Origin: a virus
DNA length: 36,081 nucleotides
IMG/VR virus record: IMGVR_UViG_3300017971_000537
Location: 1 to 36,081 of that record
Reading direction: 5' to 3' (one strand)
Positions 19,902 to 26,181 of this stretch are shown here, one piece after another. The translations under genes were made by a program, and so were the position numbers. Below the pieces are notes generated by a model that had not been told where the DNA came from, did no database searches, and saw only the letters and a program-made list of their open reading frames with translations. Position 1 is the first letter of the stretch. Every line of letters starts with the position of its first letter.

Positions 19902-20090
19902 TTAAACTTTTTTATCCAATTGACGTAATTGTGCCTTATATCGCCGTATTTTTTCCCTCAATCTTTTTTTTCTCAGGCAATTTTCACAGTAGGCTTTACT
20001 ATTTATGGCAAGTGGAGACTCACCGCAAATAGTACATAACCCCTGCTTTTGTTTGAGGATTTGCCATTTCCTTTGTCTTGATTTTTCCAT
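19902..20090 (-). CDS. Small basic zinc-binding protein
   Basis: A 62-residue protein (MEKSRQRKWQILKQKQG) with CTICGE and YCENC about 15 residues apart, then a very basic helix (RKKRLREKIRRYKAQLR). This zinc knuckle plus basic helix is common in small phage proteins of unknown role. The longer frame from TTG 20126 would begin inside the promoter, so I use ATG 20090. It lies at or next to the predicted transcription start and lacks a clear ribosome site, so a leaderless message is possible. Confidence 0.6.
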   Translation of the reverse strand: MEKSRQRKWQILKQKQGLCTICGESPLAINSKAYCENCLRKKRLREKIRRYKAQLRQLDKKV

Positions 20091-20097
20091 GCTTGGA

Positions 20098-20126
20098 ACT
20101 TTAGCATAGACAAAATATTTTGTCAA
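20098..20126 (-). promoter_or_regulatory. Leftward promoter with overlapping palindrome
   Basis: TTGACA (minus strand, 20126-20121), 17 bases, TAAAGT (20103-20098). A perfect 16-base palindrome GACAAAATATTTTGTC (20109-20124) covers the -35 end and most of the spacer, an ideal place for a repressor. It would drive the zinc-protein gene at 20090 and those after it. Confidence 0.6.
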
Positions 20127-20151
20127 GCCATGTTTTATGCCAAAATAAGAC

Positions 20152-20181
20152 TTGACAAAGCAATTTTGTGTATGTTAGTAT
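20152..20181 (+). promoter_or_regulatory. Rightward promoter of the divergent pair
   Basis: TTGACA (20152-20157), 18 bases, TAGTAT (20176-20181). The sequence CTTGACAAA...TTTTGTGTATGTTA matches the opposing promoter's CTTGACAAA...TTTTGTCTATGCTA, so both may share a regulator. The next plus-strand gene with a good ribosome site is 460 bases away, leaving a long leader or a noncoding RNA between. Confidence 0.6.
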
Positions 20182-20645
20182 CCTAAACCATGAAAAACAA
20201 TCTGCTCCCTACGTCTAACGAGGGCGCGGATAAATTAACCTGGAATCCTAAACTTTGAGAAACCATCACAAAAAAAAAGAGTGGTCAGTAAAGCAAGGGA
20301 TTTCAGGTTGGCAGGGGCGCGTTACTTGTCAACTAACAGCTTGACCTTAGTTCGCCGTGAAGGGGTGGGGCAGATCGCCTGCGGAAAACTTTAGACACCG
20401 GGGGCACTATTATCTGGTACAGGCCAATATTGTTTATTTGCTGATGCAAAAATCGGGTGTGGCCCACGGCAATGTTACAAAAATTAACAGCTTAACCTTT
20501 AACGTATACTTGCGGGGGATTGGTGTTTAGGGGACTACACCACGACAAGAAAAGGTTTCCCAGGACTGGCAGCACGAGCCATGGCCAAGGGTGCCAGCAG
20601 AGTCATGGCAGCCCCCGCAAGTATAAAATAACTGAGGTGAAATTC
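20182..20645 (+). ncRNA. Noncoding region with strong dyads, candidate structured RNA
   Basis: No supported gene lies in these 460 bases; a 22-codon frame from 20190 has no ribosome site. The DNA is unlike the AT-rich intergenic DNA elsewhere, with many G-runs. TATACTTGCGGGGG (20505-20518) is the exact reverse complement of 20612-20625, giving a 14-bp stem that encloses GGTGT/ACACC and CTGGCA/TGCCAG hairpins. GCCGTG near 20353 can pair with CACGGC near 20465. ATCCTAAAC is repeated near 20180 and 20245. It lies downstream of the rightward promoter. A noncoding RNA or a DNA site (origin, packaging, recombination) are both possible. Confidence 0.5.
20492..20503 (+). repeat. Repeat copy TTAACCTTTAAC before the first structured element
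   Basis: TTAACCTTTAAC occurs here and at 20998-21009, each 2-5 bases before a strong stem (20505 and 21015). A diverged copy, ACAGCTTGACCTTAG, is at 20336-20350 and resembles ACAGCTTAACCTTTA here. Such a repeat before each structured block suggests a shared promoter-like or protein-binding element. Confidence 0.5.
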
Positions 20646-20903
20646 ATGGAATTATGTTGTCAAGGTTTTTGTATGGAGCCACTTAACACCCCATTTGGAT
20701 TAGTATCTGTGCCAATAGATAGTGTAAAGGGGGAGGATTATTACAAAGTATTTGCTCTTGGTCATATCCCCCAATATGGCCCCCGCTGTCCTGTTGGTTA
20801 TACACAGTTTCCGACAACAATTGAAAAAACCCATACCCTCATCAAGGCAAATGGTCGGCATACAATATGCCCACGGAATCCTTGGAAATGGGACAGAGTT
20901 TAG
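20646..20903 (+). CDS. Uncharacterised cysteine-containing protein
   Basis: An 85-residue protein from ATG 20646 (MELCCQGFCMEPLNTPFG...), with GAGGTG six bases upstream. Three cysteines cluster in the first nine residues and two more follow (PRCPVGY, TICPRN). An upstream extension of the frame to 20520 would run through the structured stem and lacks a start with a ribosome site. It is surrounded by noncoding structured DNA on both sides. No family is recognised. Confidence 0.6.
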   Translation: MELCCQGFCMEPLNTPFGLVSVPIDSVKGEDYYKVFALGHIPQYGPRCPVGYTQFPTTIEKTHTLIKANGRHTICPRNPWKWDRV

Positions 20904-20997
20904 AATTAGCAAGCCGAGGCGCGGAAGTGGAGGTGATGACACGGTGCCTTTGAGAATAATTCATCGGGTTCATCGTGGTGTAGGCCTGCCATACATT

Positions 20998-21009
20998 TTA
21001 ACCTTTAAC
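20998..21009 (+). repeat. Repeat copy TTAACCTTTAAC before the tRNA-like element
   Basis: This is the second exact copy of the 12-base repeat at 20492-20503, five bases before the tRNA-like acceptor strand. The bases after both copies also align loosely (TAT-CT-GC-G-GG). The 94 bases between the end of the gene at 20903 and this point show no gene; a weak AGGCGC/GTGCCT pairing near 20915-20950 is the only feature seen. Confidence 0.5.
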
Positions 21010-21014
21010 TTATG

Positions 21015-21178
21015 CTGGCAGTGGCGGAATTGGCAAGTCCACGCTGAAGGGTAGTGAAGAGGTTGGCGGGTTCTTCGCTTGCCATTGGTAGACGCACTGT
21101 GGTCGATCAGTCCGTAAGTATGGCTATCGAGGAATCGTAAGCATAGTCCAGGTTCCAGGTTCGAGTCCTGGCTGCCAG
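21015..21178 (+). tRNA. tRNA-like element, oversized, anticodon not assignable
   Basis: The ends are tRNA-like: CTGGCAG (21015-21021) pairs perfectly with CTGCCAG (21172-21178), and CCAGG-TTCGAGT-CCTGG (21155-21171) is an ideal T-arm. The 5' part has a tRNA-Leu-like D-arm, GCGGAATTGG...TAGACGC, but it is split by a 55-base segment flanked by ATTGG copies (21029-21033, 21084-21088); removing it restores GCGGAATTGGTAGACGC. The rest before the T-arm is still longer than any normal anticodon and variable arm, with a CGTAAG repeat, and I find no acceptable anticodon loop. At 164 bases it may be a decayed tRNA, a tRNA-like RNA or an attachment site. A 94-base fold starting at 21085 is weaker. Confidence 0.5.
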
Positions 21179-21197
21179 TACATTTTAGGGGGTTGTC

Positions 21198-21323
21198 ATG
21201 TACTACCAATTTCTACTTAATTTCTACAGCCATATTGACAAGAACAACATACACACAAAAAGAGCGTTAAAACAATTAATTATAAAAGAATACAGGAGGT
21301 TGAGAGATGAAAAATCCGACTGA
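21198..21323 (+). CDS. Very small basic protein
   Basis: A 41-residue frame from ATG 21198 (MYYQFLLNFYSHIDKNN...) with GGGGG seven bases before it. The C-terminal part is a basic helix (RALKQLIIKEYRRLRDEK). It overlaps the start and contains the ribosome site of the next gene. Coding potential is moderate; the ribosome site is the main support. Confidence 0.45.
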   Translation: MYYQFLLNFYSHIDKNNIHTKRALKQLIIKEYRRLRDEKSD

Positions 21324-21456
21324 ATCAGAATTTTACGATAGGTTGAATCAAATCGACGAAGATAAGGGCATAGCCATAGCCGGATTATGCTTGGCTGCTC
21401 TCTCTGGGCTAATTATTGGTATCATGATCGGCTATTTTGCAGGGATATGGTTCTGA
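21307..21456 (+). CDS. Small single-pass membrane protein
   Basis: A 49-residue protein from ATG 21307 with AGGAGG seven bases upstream. After an acidic N-terminus (MKNPTESEFYDRLNQIDEDK) comes one glycine-rich transmembrane helix (IAIAGLCLAALSGLIIGIMI). Its stop lies one base before the exonuclease ATG. Small membrane proteins at this place in early operons often act on host membrane or DNA defence; nothing more can be read here. Confidence 0.65.
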   Translation: MKNPTESEFYDRLNQIDEDKGIAIAGLCLAALSGLIIGIMIGYFAGIWF

Positions 21457-21457
21457 A

Positions 21458-22096
21458 ATGCCTATCATAACCTACAAAAACAAAGACGGAGAAAGGGTAC
21501 CATCAGTAACCACTATTTTAAGCCAGTGGGGCGATGGCGCAAGGGGCCTTCAATACTGGTACTGGAATAAAGGCAAGGAAGGCCTCGACTTTAACGAAAT
21601 GCCCGAAGCCAACATTGGGACTATAGCACATATGATGGTAGATTATGATGTTAAGGGTAAAGACTTAGACCTCAACCAATTTCCTATGGATTATGTGGTC
21701 CAAGCCAAGAAATGCTTTAAAAATTGGCAAGAATGGAAAAGTGCCTATAAGCCTGAAATTTTACAAACTGAAATATCGCTTATATCCGAAAAATATCAGT
21801 TTGGCGGTACCATTGATTGTATTTGTGTCATAAATAACAAACTATGTGTGCTCGATCTCAAGACCGGAAAAGACATCTATCCTTCGCAAGCTGCTCAGAT
21901 TATGGCTTACAAGCAGATGTGGGACGAGAATTTTTTAGACCACCAGATTGACGGGGGGGCACATTTGATTAGAACGGGTAAAGAATTAGCGTCATTTGCC
22001 CATTATTATTATCAGGATTTTCCGCCGGCGTGGGAGGCTTTTCTCCATGCCAGGGAGTTATACAGCTTAGCTAAAGAAGTTAAGAAACTAATTTAA
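21458..22096 (+). CDS. PD-(D/E)xK exonuclease (RecE/Cas4-like phage type)
   Basis: A 212-residue nuclease: VPSVTTILSQWGD near the N-terminus, IGTIAHMMVD, then FGGTIDCICVINNKLCVLDLKTGK with the catalytic Asp of GTID and DxK of LDLKT, and the following QAAQIMAYKQMW helix (the 'motif IV' Gln-rich helix of RecB-like nucleases). It sits 13 bases before RecT, so it likely resects double-strand ends to make the single strands that RecT anneals. The start is ATG 21458; an earlier TTG at 21437 lies inside the small membrane gene. Confidence 0.88.
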   Translation: MPIITYKNKDGERVPSVTTILSQWGDGARGLQYWYWNKGKEGLDFNEMPEANIGTIAHMMVDYDVKGKDLDLNQFPMDYVVQAKKCFKNWQEWKSAYKPEILQTEISLISEKYQFGGTIDCICVINNKLCVLDLKTGKDIYPSQAAQIMAYKQMWDENFLDHQIDGGAHLIRTGKELASFAHYYYQDFPPAWEAFLHARELYSLAKEVKKLI

Positions 22097-22109
22097 GGGA
22101 GGATAGAAC

Positions 22110-23483
22110 ATGGCAGAGCATCAAGTAGCAAAAATGAGTGACGACCCTATTTACAAACTTTTAGCTGGTCAAAAAGCAGCAATCGCCAGTGTACTGCCCA
22201 AGCATTTAACATCAGAGAGAATGTTGAGGGTAGCCTACCAGATGATTCATAAAACCCCAAAACTCAGGAATTGTACCCCTGGAAGCCTTGTGAACGGCCT
22301 TATCGAGATATCAATGTTAGGCTTGGATATTGGCAGAACAGCCCACCTTGTACCATTTCGACAAGAGGCAACCGTTATTGTGGACTACAAGGGGCTTATT
22401 GATTTAGCCCATAGGAGCGGTCAAATCAACAGTTTTCCATTAAAGGCAGTGTATGAAAATGACTTATTTGATTATGAGGAAGGCACTAATCGTTTTATCA
22501 AACACAAGCCGGCCCCCCAAAACAGAGGTAAATTAATCGCCGCTTACGCTATCGTTAATTTCAAGCATGGTGGGTTTGATTTCGAGGTTGTGCATCCGGT
22601 AGACATCGAGGCTGTCAAGAAAGTAGCTCCAGGGGCAAGGTCAGCAGATAGCCCGTGGAACAAACCCGACCAAGAACAATTTATGTGGATGAAAACAGCG
22701 GCCCGAAGGTTAGCCAAGCGGATACCCCAAAGCCCTGAATTGACAAGGGTTACAGAGCTTGAGGATTTGGTAGAAGCAGGGTTAAAACAGCAAATATCTC
22801 ATATCAGTGATGACATTATTGACACAGATTTTAAGGTCGAAGAAAAAAAATCTACCGATAACAAATCACCTGACGATATCAAGAAAAACCTCAATGAACG
22901 GCTAACCCACATGAAAAATAACCAACAGACCGAACCTAAAATAACGCCAGAGGTAAATTTAGGTTCGGACTCAGCGGAAGATCCAAAACTCCAAGAGGCC
23001 CAGGCAGAGCTTAAGAAAAAGCGATTGCAGGCGAAGGCGGACCTTGAAGAGCGGGATAATGGCGACCTTGAAAAGCCAAATATGATAGAATGGCTTTGGA
23101 ATGCAAGACCAAGCACATCATTAAAAAACGCTCAGGAATGGCTGAAAGCGTATAAAGAAAACGAGGATACAATTGACTTACTGCCCAACCGTGACAAACG
23201 GGATAAATATTATGCGAAAAAGGCCAAAGTTGAGCAGTTTATCGCAGAGAACAAGCCACCTGACGAGCCCCCCGTGAGCGTCGGTCAGCATGAACAAGAC
23301 GAGCGAAGGCAGGCGTTTGTAAAATACTGCCAGGAGGCTAACGAGGCAGCAGACATTGACGTTACGCAAGAGGTTTTAACGGCATTTGGATACAAGACCG
23401 CTGACCAAGTTCCGGAGACCGATTTTGGCCCCATCAAAAGAGGTATCAGCAATAAGATCGACGACATGGGGATTGTGATTTAG
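22110..23483 (+). CDS. recT: RecT-family single-strand annealing protein with C-terminal extension
   Basis: The first 230 residues match RecT: LTSERMLRVAYQMIHKTPKLRNCTPGSL, LGLDIGRTAHLVPF, ATVIVDYKGLIDLAHRSG, then PWNKPDQEQFMWMKTAARRLAKRIPQSPEL. RecT coats single-stranded DNA and anneals or invades homologous strands. At 457 residues it is far longer than the usual 260-330: after residue about 250 a long charged, coiled-coil-prone tail follows, with KRLQAKADLEERDNGDLEKP and a final small domain. The tail may be an SSB-like or partner-binding region, or a fused gene. GGGAGGA precedes ATG 22110. Confidence 0.88.
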   Translation: MAEHQVAKMSDDPIYKLLAGQKAAIASVLPKHLTSERMLRVAYQMIHKTPKLRNCTPGSLVNGLIEISMLGLDIGRTAHLVPFRQEATVIVDYKGLIDLAHRSGQINSFPLKAVYENDLFDYEEGTNRFIKHKPAPQNRGKLIAAYAIVNFKHGGFDFEVVHPVDIEAVKKVAPGARSADSPWNKPDQEQFMWMKTAARRLAKRIPQSPELTRVTELEDLVEAGLKQQISHISDDIIDTDFKVEEKKSTDNKSPDDIKKNLNERLTHMKNNQQTEPKITPEVNLGSDSAEDPKLQEAQAELKKKRLQAKADLEERDNGDLEKPNMIEWLWNARPSTSLKNAQEWLKAYKENEDTIDLLPNRDKRDKYYAKKAKVEQFIAENKPPDEPPVSVGQHEQDERRQAFVKYCQEANEAADIDVTQEVLTAFGYKTADQVPETDFGPIKRGISNKIDDMGIVI

Positions 23484-24644
23484 ATGGATCCTTACTACCA
23501 AGATAATTCATGCACCCTATTCCAAGGTCATGTGCTTGATGTGCTCAATAGCATGGAGAGTGAGAGCGTCCAATGTGTTGTAACATCTCCGCCTTATTGG
23601 GGGTTGAGGGATTATGGTCTACCGCCGACAATTTGGGACGGTGAGCCTGATTGTGAGCATGAGTGGGGGGAGGAAAGTATTTTAGAAAAGTGTGGTAAGC
23701 CTACTCAAGCCAAAGGAATATTTGAAGGGCGAAATCTTGAAGGCATTCAATCAGGAAAAACAATCCACCAAGGTTCCTTCTGCACCCACTGTGGCGCATG
23801 GAAAGGCTCCCTCGGCCTTGAACCAACCCCGGAACTTTACATTGACCATATAGTGCAGGTGTTCCGTGAGGTTCAGCGGGTGCTGCGAAAGGATGGCACT
23901 TGCTGGTTGAATTTGGGGGATAGTTATGCGACAAGCCCACTTGGAAACAGAGGGGAACACGCAACAGGTAAAATAGGAGACGGAAACTACAAAAGGCGGT
24001 GGGATAGACAATTAGGACATGGAGAAAATAAAAATAAAATATACCACAAACCATCAGATATTGGCCTCAAACCCAAAGACCTCTGTGGCATTCCCTGGCG
24101 CGTGGCGTTAGCCCTGCAAGCAGATGGCTGGTGGTTACGTTCGGATATAATTTGGGCAAAGCCTAACCCAATGCCTGAGAGCGTAACAGACCGCCCCACT
24201 AAGTCTCACGAGTACGTATTTTTAATGAGCAAATCTGCTAAGTATTTTTGGGATCAGGAGGCGGTGAAGGAAGACGGTCCAACATATATCAGAAAGGCTT
24301 CAGGATATAAGGGTTTTGATAAAACACATACAGGTAATAATCAAAAAGGTGGGTTTGCGGATAAAGACACAATCACAAATGGCCGTAACATCCGCACCGT
24401 CTGGACAATCGCAACCCAACCGTATTCTGAATGTCATTTCGCAACGTTCCCAATAAAATTAGTCGAGCCATGTGTGAAGGCGGGTAGCGCCATAGGTGAT
24501 ACCGTCCTTGACCCATTTTCAGGTTCAGGGACCGTGTTGTATGTGGCAAAAAAGCTCGGCAGGTATGGCACAGGTATTGAGCTCAATACTGAATATTGTG
24601 AACTCACAAAAAGAAGGATTCGCCAAGAGGTTTTTCAGTGGTAA
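23484..24644 (+). CDS. DNA methyltransferase, N4-cytosine or N6-adenine, beta class
   Basis: A 386-residue enzyme. The catalytic motif TSPPYWGLRDYG is at residues 34-45 and the SAM-binding motif VLDPFSGSGTVLYVAKKLG lies near the C-terminus, followed by YGTGIELNTEYCELTKRRI. Catalytic motif before SAM motif is the beta order. TSPPYW is most often seen in N4-cytosine enzymes. A central part contains CEHEWGE and CTHCGAW, a likely zinc site. Start ATG directly follows the RecT stop. It probably protects phage DNA from host restriction. No cognate endonuclease is visible, so it acts as an orphan enzyme. Confidence 0.88.
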   Translation: MDPYYQDNSCTLFQGHVLDVLNSMESESVQCVVTSPPYWGLRDYGLPPTIWDGEPDCEHEWGEESILEKCGKPTQAKGIFEGRNLEGIQSGKTIHQGSFCTHCGAWKGSLGLEPTPELYIDHIVQVFREVQRVLRKDGTCWLNLGDSYATSPLGNRGEHATGKIGDGNYKRRWDRQLGHGENKNKIYHKPSDIGLKPKDLCGIPWRVALALQADGWWLRSDIIWAKPNPMPESVTDRPTKSHEYVFLMSKSAKYFWDQEAVKEDGPTYIRKASGYKGFDKTHTGNNQKGGFADKDTITNGRNIRTVWTIATQPYSECHFATFPIKLVEPCVKAGSAIGDTVLDPFSGSGTVLYVAKKLGRYGTGIELNTEYCELTKRRIRQEVFQW

Positions 24645-24672
24645 ACTCTAACCTCCTTTGTTGAGCGGCCCC

Positions 24673-24709
24673 GCCCCCTGCCCCGCCTTGGCAAAAATGG
24701 GGGCTTTTT
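24673..24709 (+). terminator. Possible terminator after the methyltransferase
   Basis: GCCCCC (24673-24678) can pair with GGGGGC (24699-24704), a 6-bp G-C stem with a 20-base loop, followed by five T residues. The loop is long and C-rich, so alternative pairings exist. It may partly end transcription of the recombination and methylase genes. Confidence 0.5.
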
Positions 24710-24723
24710 AGAAAGGAGGGAAA

Positions 24724-24906
24724 ATGATGGACTTAAAAGAATTTGAGTTGTTTTTGGAAGAATTAAAGAATAAGCCTTCTGAACATGTGCTTCATGCCAA
24801 AATTTATAGTGCCAAGTGGCATGATGACAAAATGAAAATAACCTTCCTTGACGGACCTTTACGGGATGAGTCATTTGAAGTTGGATATGAGGATAGGAGC
24901 TATTAG
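24724..24906 (+). CDS. Small acidic protein
   Basis: A 60-residue protein from ATG 24724 (MMDLKEFELFLEELKNK...). AAAGGAGGG lies directly upstream, so a start at the second ATG (24727) is possible. The pattern is one helix followed by beta strands (HAKIYSAKWHDDKMKITF). No family is recognised. Confidence 0.6.
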   Translation: MMDLKEFELFLEELKNKPSEHVLHAKIYSAKWHDDKMKITFLDGPLRDESFEVGYEDRSY

Positions 24907-24939
24907 ATTGATTTACGTTAAAGAAAGGAGGATTAAAAA

Positions 24940-25164
24940 ATGACACCGAAACAAATAAAGGTCTTTATAATAGCCGAAAAAGCAGTTTTAGCAGAAGAAA
25001 AATTTAATGATGCGATGCTTATTCTGGAAGATATTATACACGAGGCAGACCCACAAAACACCGAGGCTAAGGACACCATCGCCCAAATAAACGATTTTTT
25101 TACGATTTTGGATAGGGCGTATAGTCGTGTTAGCCCATATTTAAATGAATTGCAAGGGGTATGA
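24940..25164 (+). CDS. Small helical protein
   Basis: A 74-residue, largely helical, acidic protein (VFIIAEKAVLAEEKFNDAMLILEDIIHEADPQN...). AAAGGAGG precedes ATG 24940. The helix lengths and the 'A.L..A...L' pattern resemble a TPR-like pair, but a single pair does not prove this. Its stop lies one base before the next gene start. Confidence 0.6.
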   Translation: MTPKQIKVFIIAEKAVLAEEKFNDAMLILEDIIHEADPQNTEAKDTIAQINDFFTILDRAYSRVSPYLNELQGV

Positions 25165-25165
25165 T

Positions 25166-25744
25166 ATGAAAACAGTTAAAGGCTGGTGGTTCACAACCAC
25201 AGAACGTAAGCTGTTGAACAATGATGGCCGTAAAATCAAGTTGGGCATTACCCATAAGGTCGAGGGGGAGATTATCCCGTGCCAATATGGTCTTCATCTA
25301 TCGCCCAGAATCTTAGACGCTCTGCAATATGCCCCTGGCCCTGTTGTATATAAAGTTGAAGGATCAGGGGTTATAATTCCGCATGGGAAACCTGTTGATA
25401 AATACGCCTGCTCTCATCGGACTTATCTTGATGGTGGAATAAATATTTCGGACGTTTTGCGGAAGTTCGCCCGTCTATGTGCATTAGATATCATACATTT
25501 GTGGAATGCACCGGGTGTTGTAGTTAAATATATGAAGACAGGCGATGAAAGTTTGAGGGCGGCTGCAAGTGAGGCTGCATGGGGGGCTGCAAGGGCGGCT
25601 GCAAGTGAGGCTGCAAGGGCGGCTGCAAGTGAGGCTGCATGGGAGGCTGCATGGGAGGCTGCAAGGGGAAAACAAAACTTTCGATTGACGAGAATGGTCA
25701 ACCGTAGACTGAGAAAAGAAGGAGGTGAGAATAAGGAAGGCTAA
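25166..25744 (+). CDS. Phage protein with an alanine-rich repeat tail
   Basis: A 192-residue protein from ATG 25166, chosen over ATG 25145 because AAGGGG lies before it. The first 125 residues resemble a widespread phage domain of unknown function ('GFK..dkg..c.g..y..G.......c..GfH'): here KGWWFTT, LGITHKVEGEIIPCQYGLHLS, VYKVEGSG. After residue 130 come five to seven units of A(A/R/W)-A-ASEAA(W/R) coded by a 12-base DNA repeat, then a basic tail. Similar repeat tails vary in number between related phages. It is the last gene before the strong terminator. Confidence 0.65.
   Translation: MKTVKGWWFTTTERKLLNNDGRKIKLGITHKVEGEIIPCQYGLHLSPRILDALQYAPGPVVYKVEGSGVIIPHGKPVDKYACSHRTYLDGGINISDVLRKFARLCALDIIHLWNAPGVVVKYMKTGDESLRAAASEAAWGAARAAASEAARAAASEAAWEAAWEAARGKQNFRLTRMVNRRLRKEGGENKEG
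25555..25669 (+). repeat. Short tandem repeats coding the alanine-rich tail
   Basis: About nine imperfect 12-base units built on GGCTGCAAGTGA and GGCTGCATGGGA follow each other, preserving frame. Changes in copy number would lengthen or shorten the helix of the encoded protein without frameshift. Slippage or recombination is the likely origin. Confidence 0.75.
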
Positions 25745-25767
25745 CCATAGGTGATTGCATTTCAGGT

Positions 25768-25810
25768 AAGGGGCAGTCGTCAAGAATTCCTTGATAGCTG
25801 CCCCTTTTTC
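25768..25810 (+). terminator. Strong terminator between converging early and late operons
   Basis: AAGGGGCAG (25768-25776) pairs with CTGCCCCTT (25798-25806), with an inner TCAAG/CTTGA stem, and a run of T follows (25805-25809). It lies between the last plus-strand early gene and the last minus-strand late gene (stop at 25811), and may work for both, though the T-run is better on the plus strand. Confidence 0.9.
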
Positions 25811-25984
25811 TTATTTTACAGCCGGCAGCTTAACACGGGTCAATGCCGCACCAATCACCATGAACAAAGCCTTAGTTTTATCCGCAGCCTCCGGTATCAC
25901 ATAAGCCAGGGTTCCCGCAATCCCAAGGAAAATCAGGGGTCCCGCATTTGCCGATATCAGTTTTGATAGCCAGTTTTCTTCCAT
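25811..25984 (-). CDS. Small membrane protein at the end of the lysis region
   Basis: A 57-residue protein from ATG 25984 (MEENWLSKLISANAGPLIF...) with one clear hydrophobic segment (AGPLIFLGIAGTLAYVI) and a second weak one (ALFMVIGAAL). Charged ends and size would fit a class II or III holin, but many small phage membrane proteins look alike. The start overlaps the upstream stop as TAATG. Confidence 0.6.
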   Translation of the reverse strand: MEENWLSKLISANAGPLIFLGIAGTLAYVIPEAADKTKALFMVIGAALTRVKLPAVK

Positions 25985-26181
25985 TATTCGTTTATCCCAT
26001 CAAAATAGGTTTCGGGTTTTTTGACCAGTAACGCCCTGATTTTCTCAGGCGTAATGTCAGTCGGTTCCAGAGCTTTGATAATGCTAACCGCCACGGATGG
26101 CCCGTATTTTATGATAAGTTCGATCAGCATAAGCGATATAGACGCAAATTCCAATGATTTGTTATCCTTTGACTTTCCCAT
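25984..26181 (-). CDS. Small uncharacterised protein of the lysis region
   Basis: A 65-residue protein with an amphipathic or weakly hydrophobic helix (ISLMLIELIIKYGPSVAVSII) and a C-terminal PTDITPEKIRALLVKKPE segment. Proteins of this design and length are frequent near phage lysis genes. Its start and stop overlap its neighbours by one to four bases. Function not known. Confidence 0.6.
   Translation of the reverse strand: MGKSKDNKSLEFASISLMLIELIIKYGPSVAVSIIKALEPTDITPEKIRALLVKKPETYFDGINE

Noticed and set aside
20190-20258. A 22-codon frame right after the rightward promoter.
   Set aside because: It lacks a ribosome site and any close downstream gene to couple with.
20520-21149. A group I intron, suggested by AAGCATAGTCC near 21139 (like the S element) and GGACTA near 20533 that could pair with it.
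   Set aside because: The two parts are 600 bases apart, the tRNA-like 5' strand lies between them, and I find no convincing P and Q elements or splice sites. The S-like match is probably chance.
25423-25783. Minus-strand frames across the alanine repeat region.
   Set aside because: They are mirror translations of the 12-base repeats, which stay open in several frames because of their composition.
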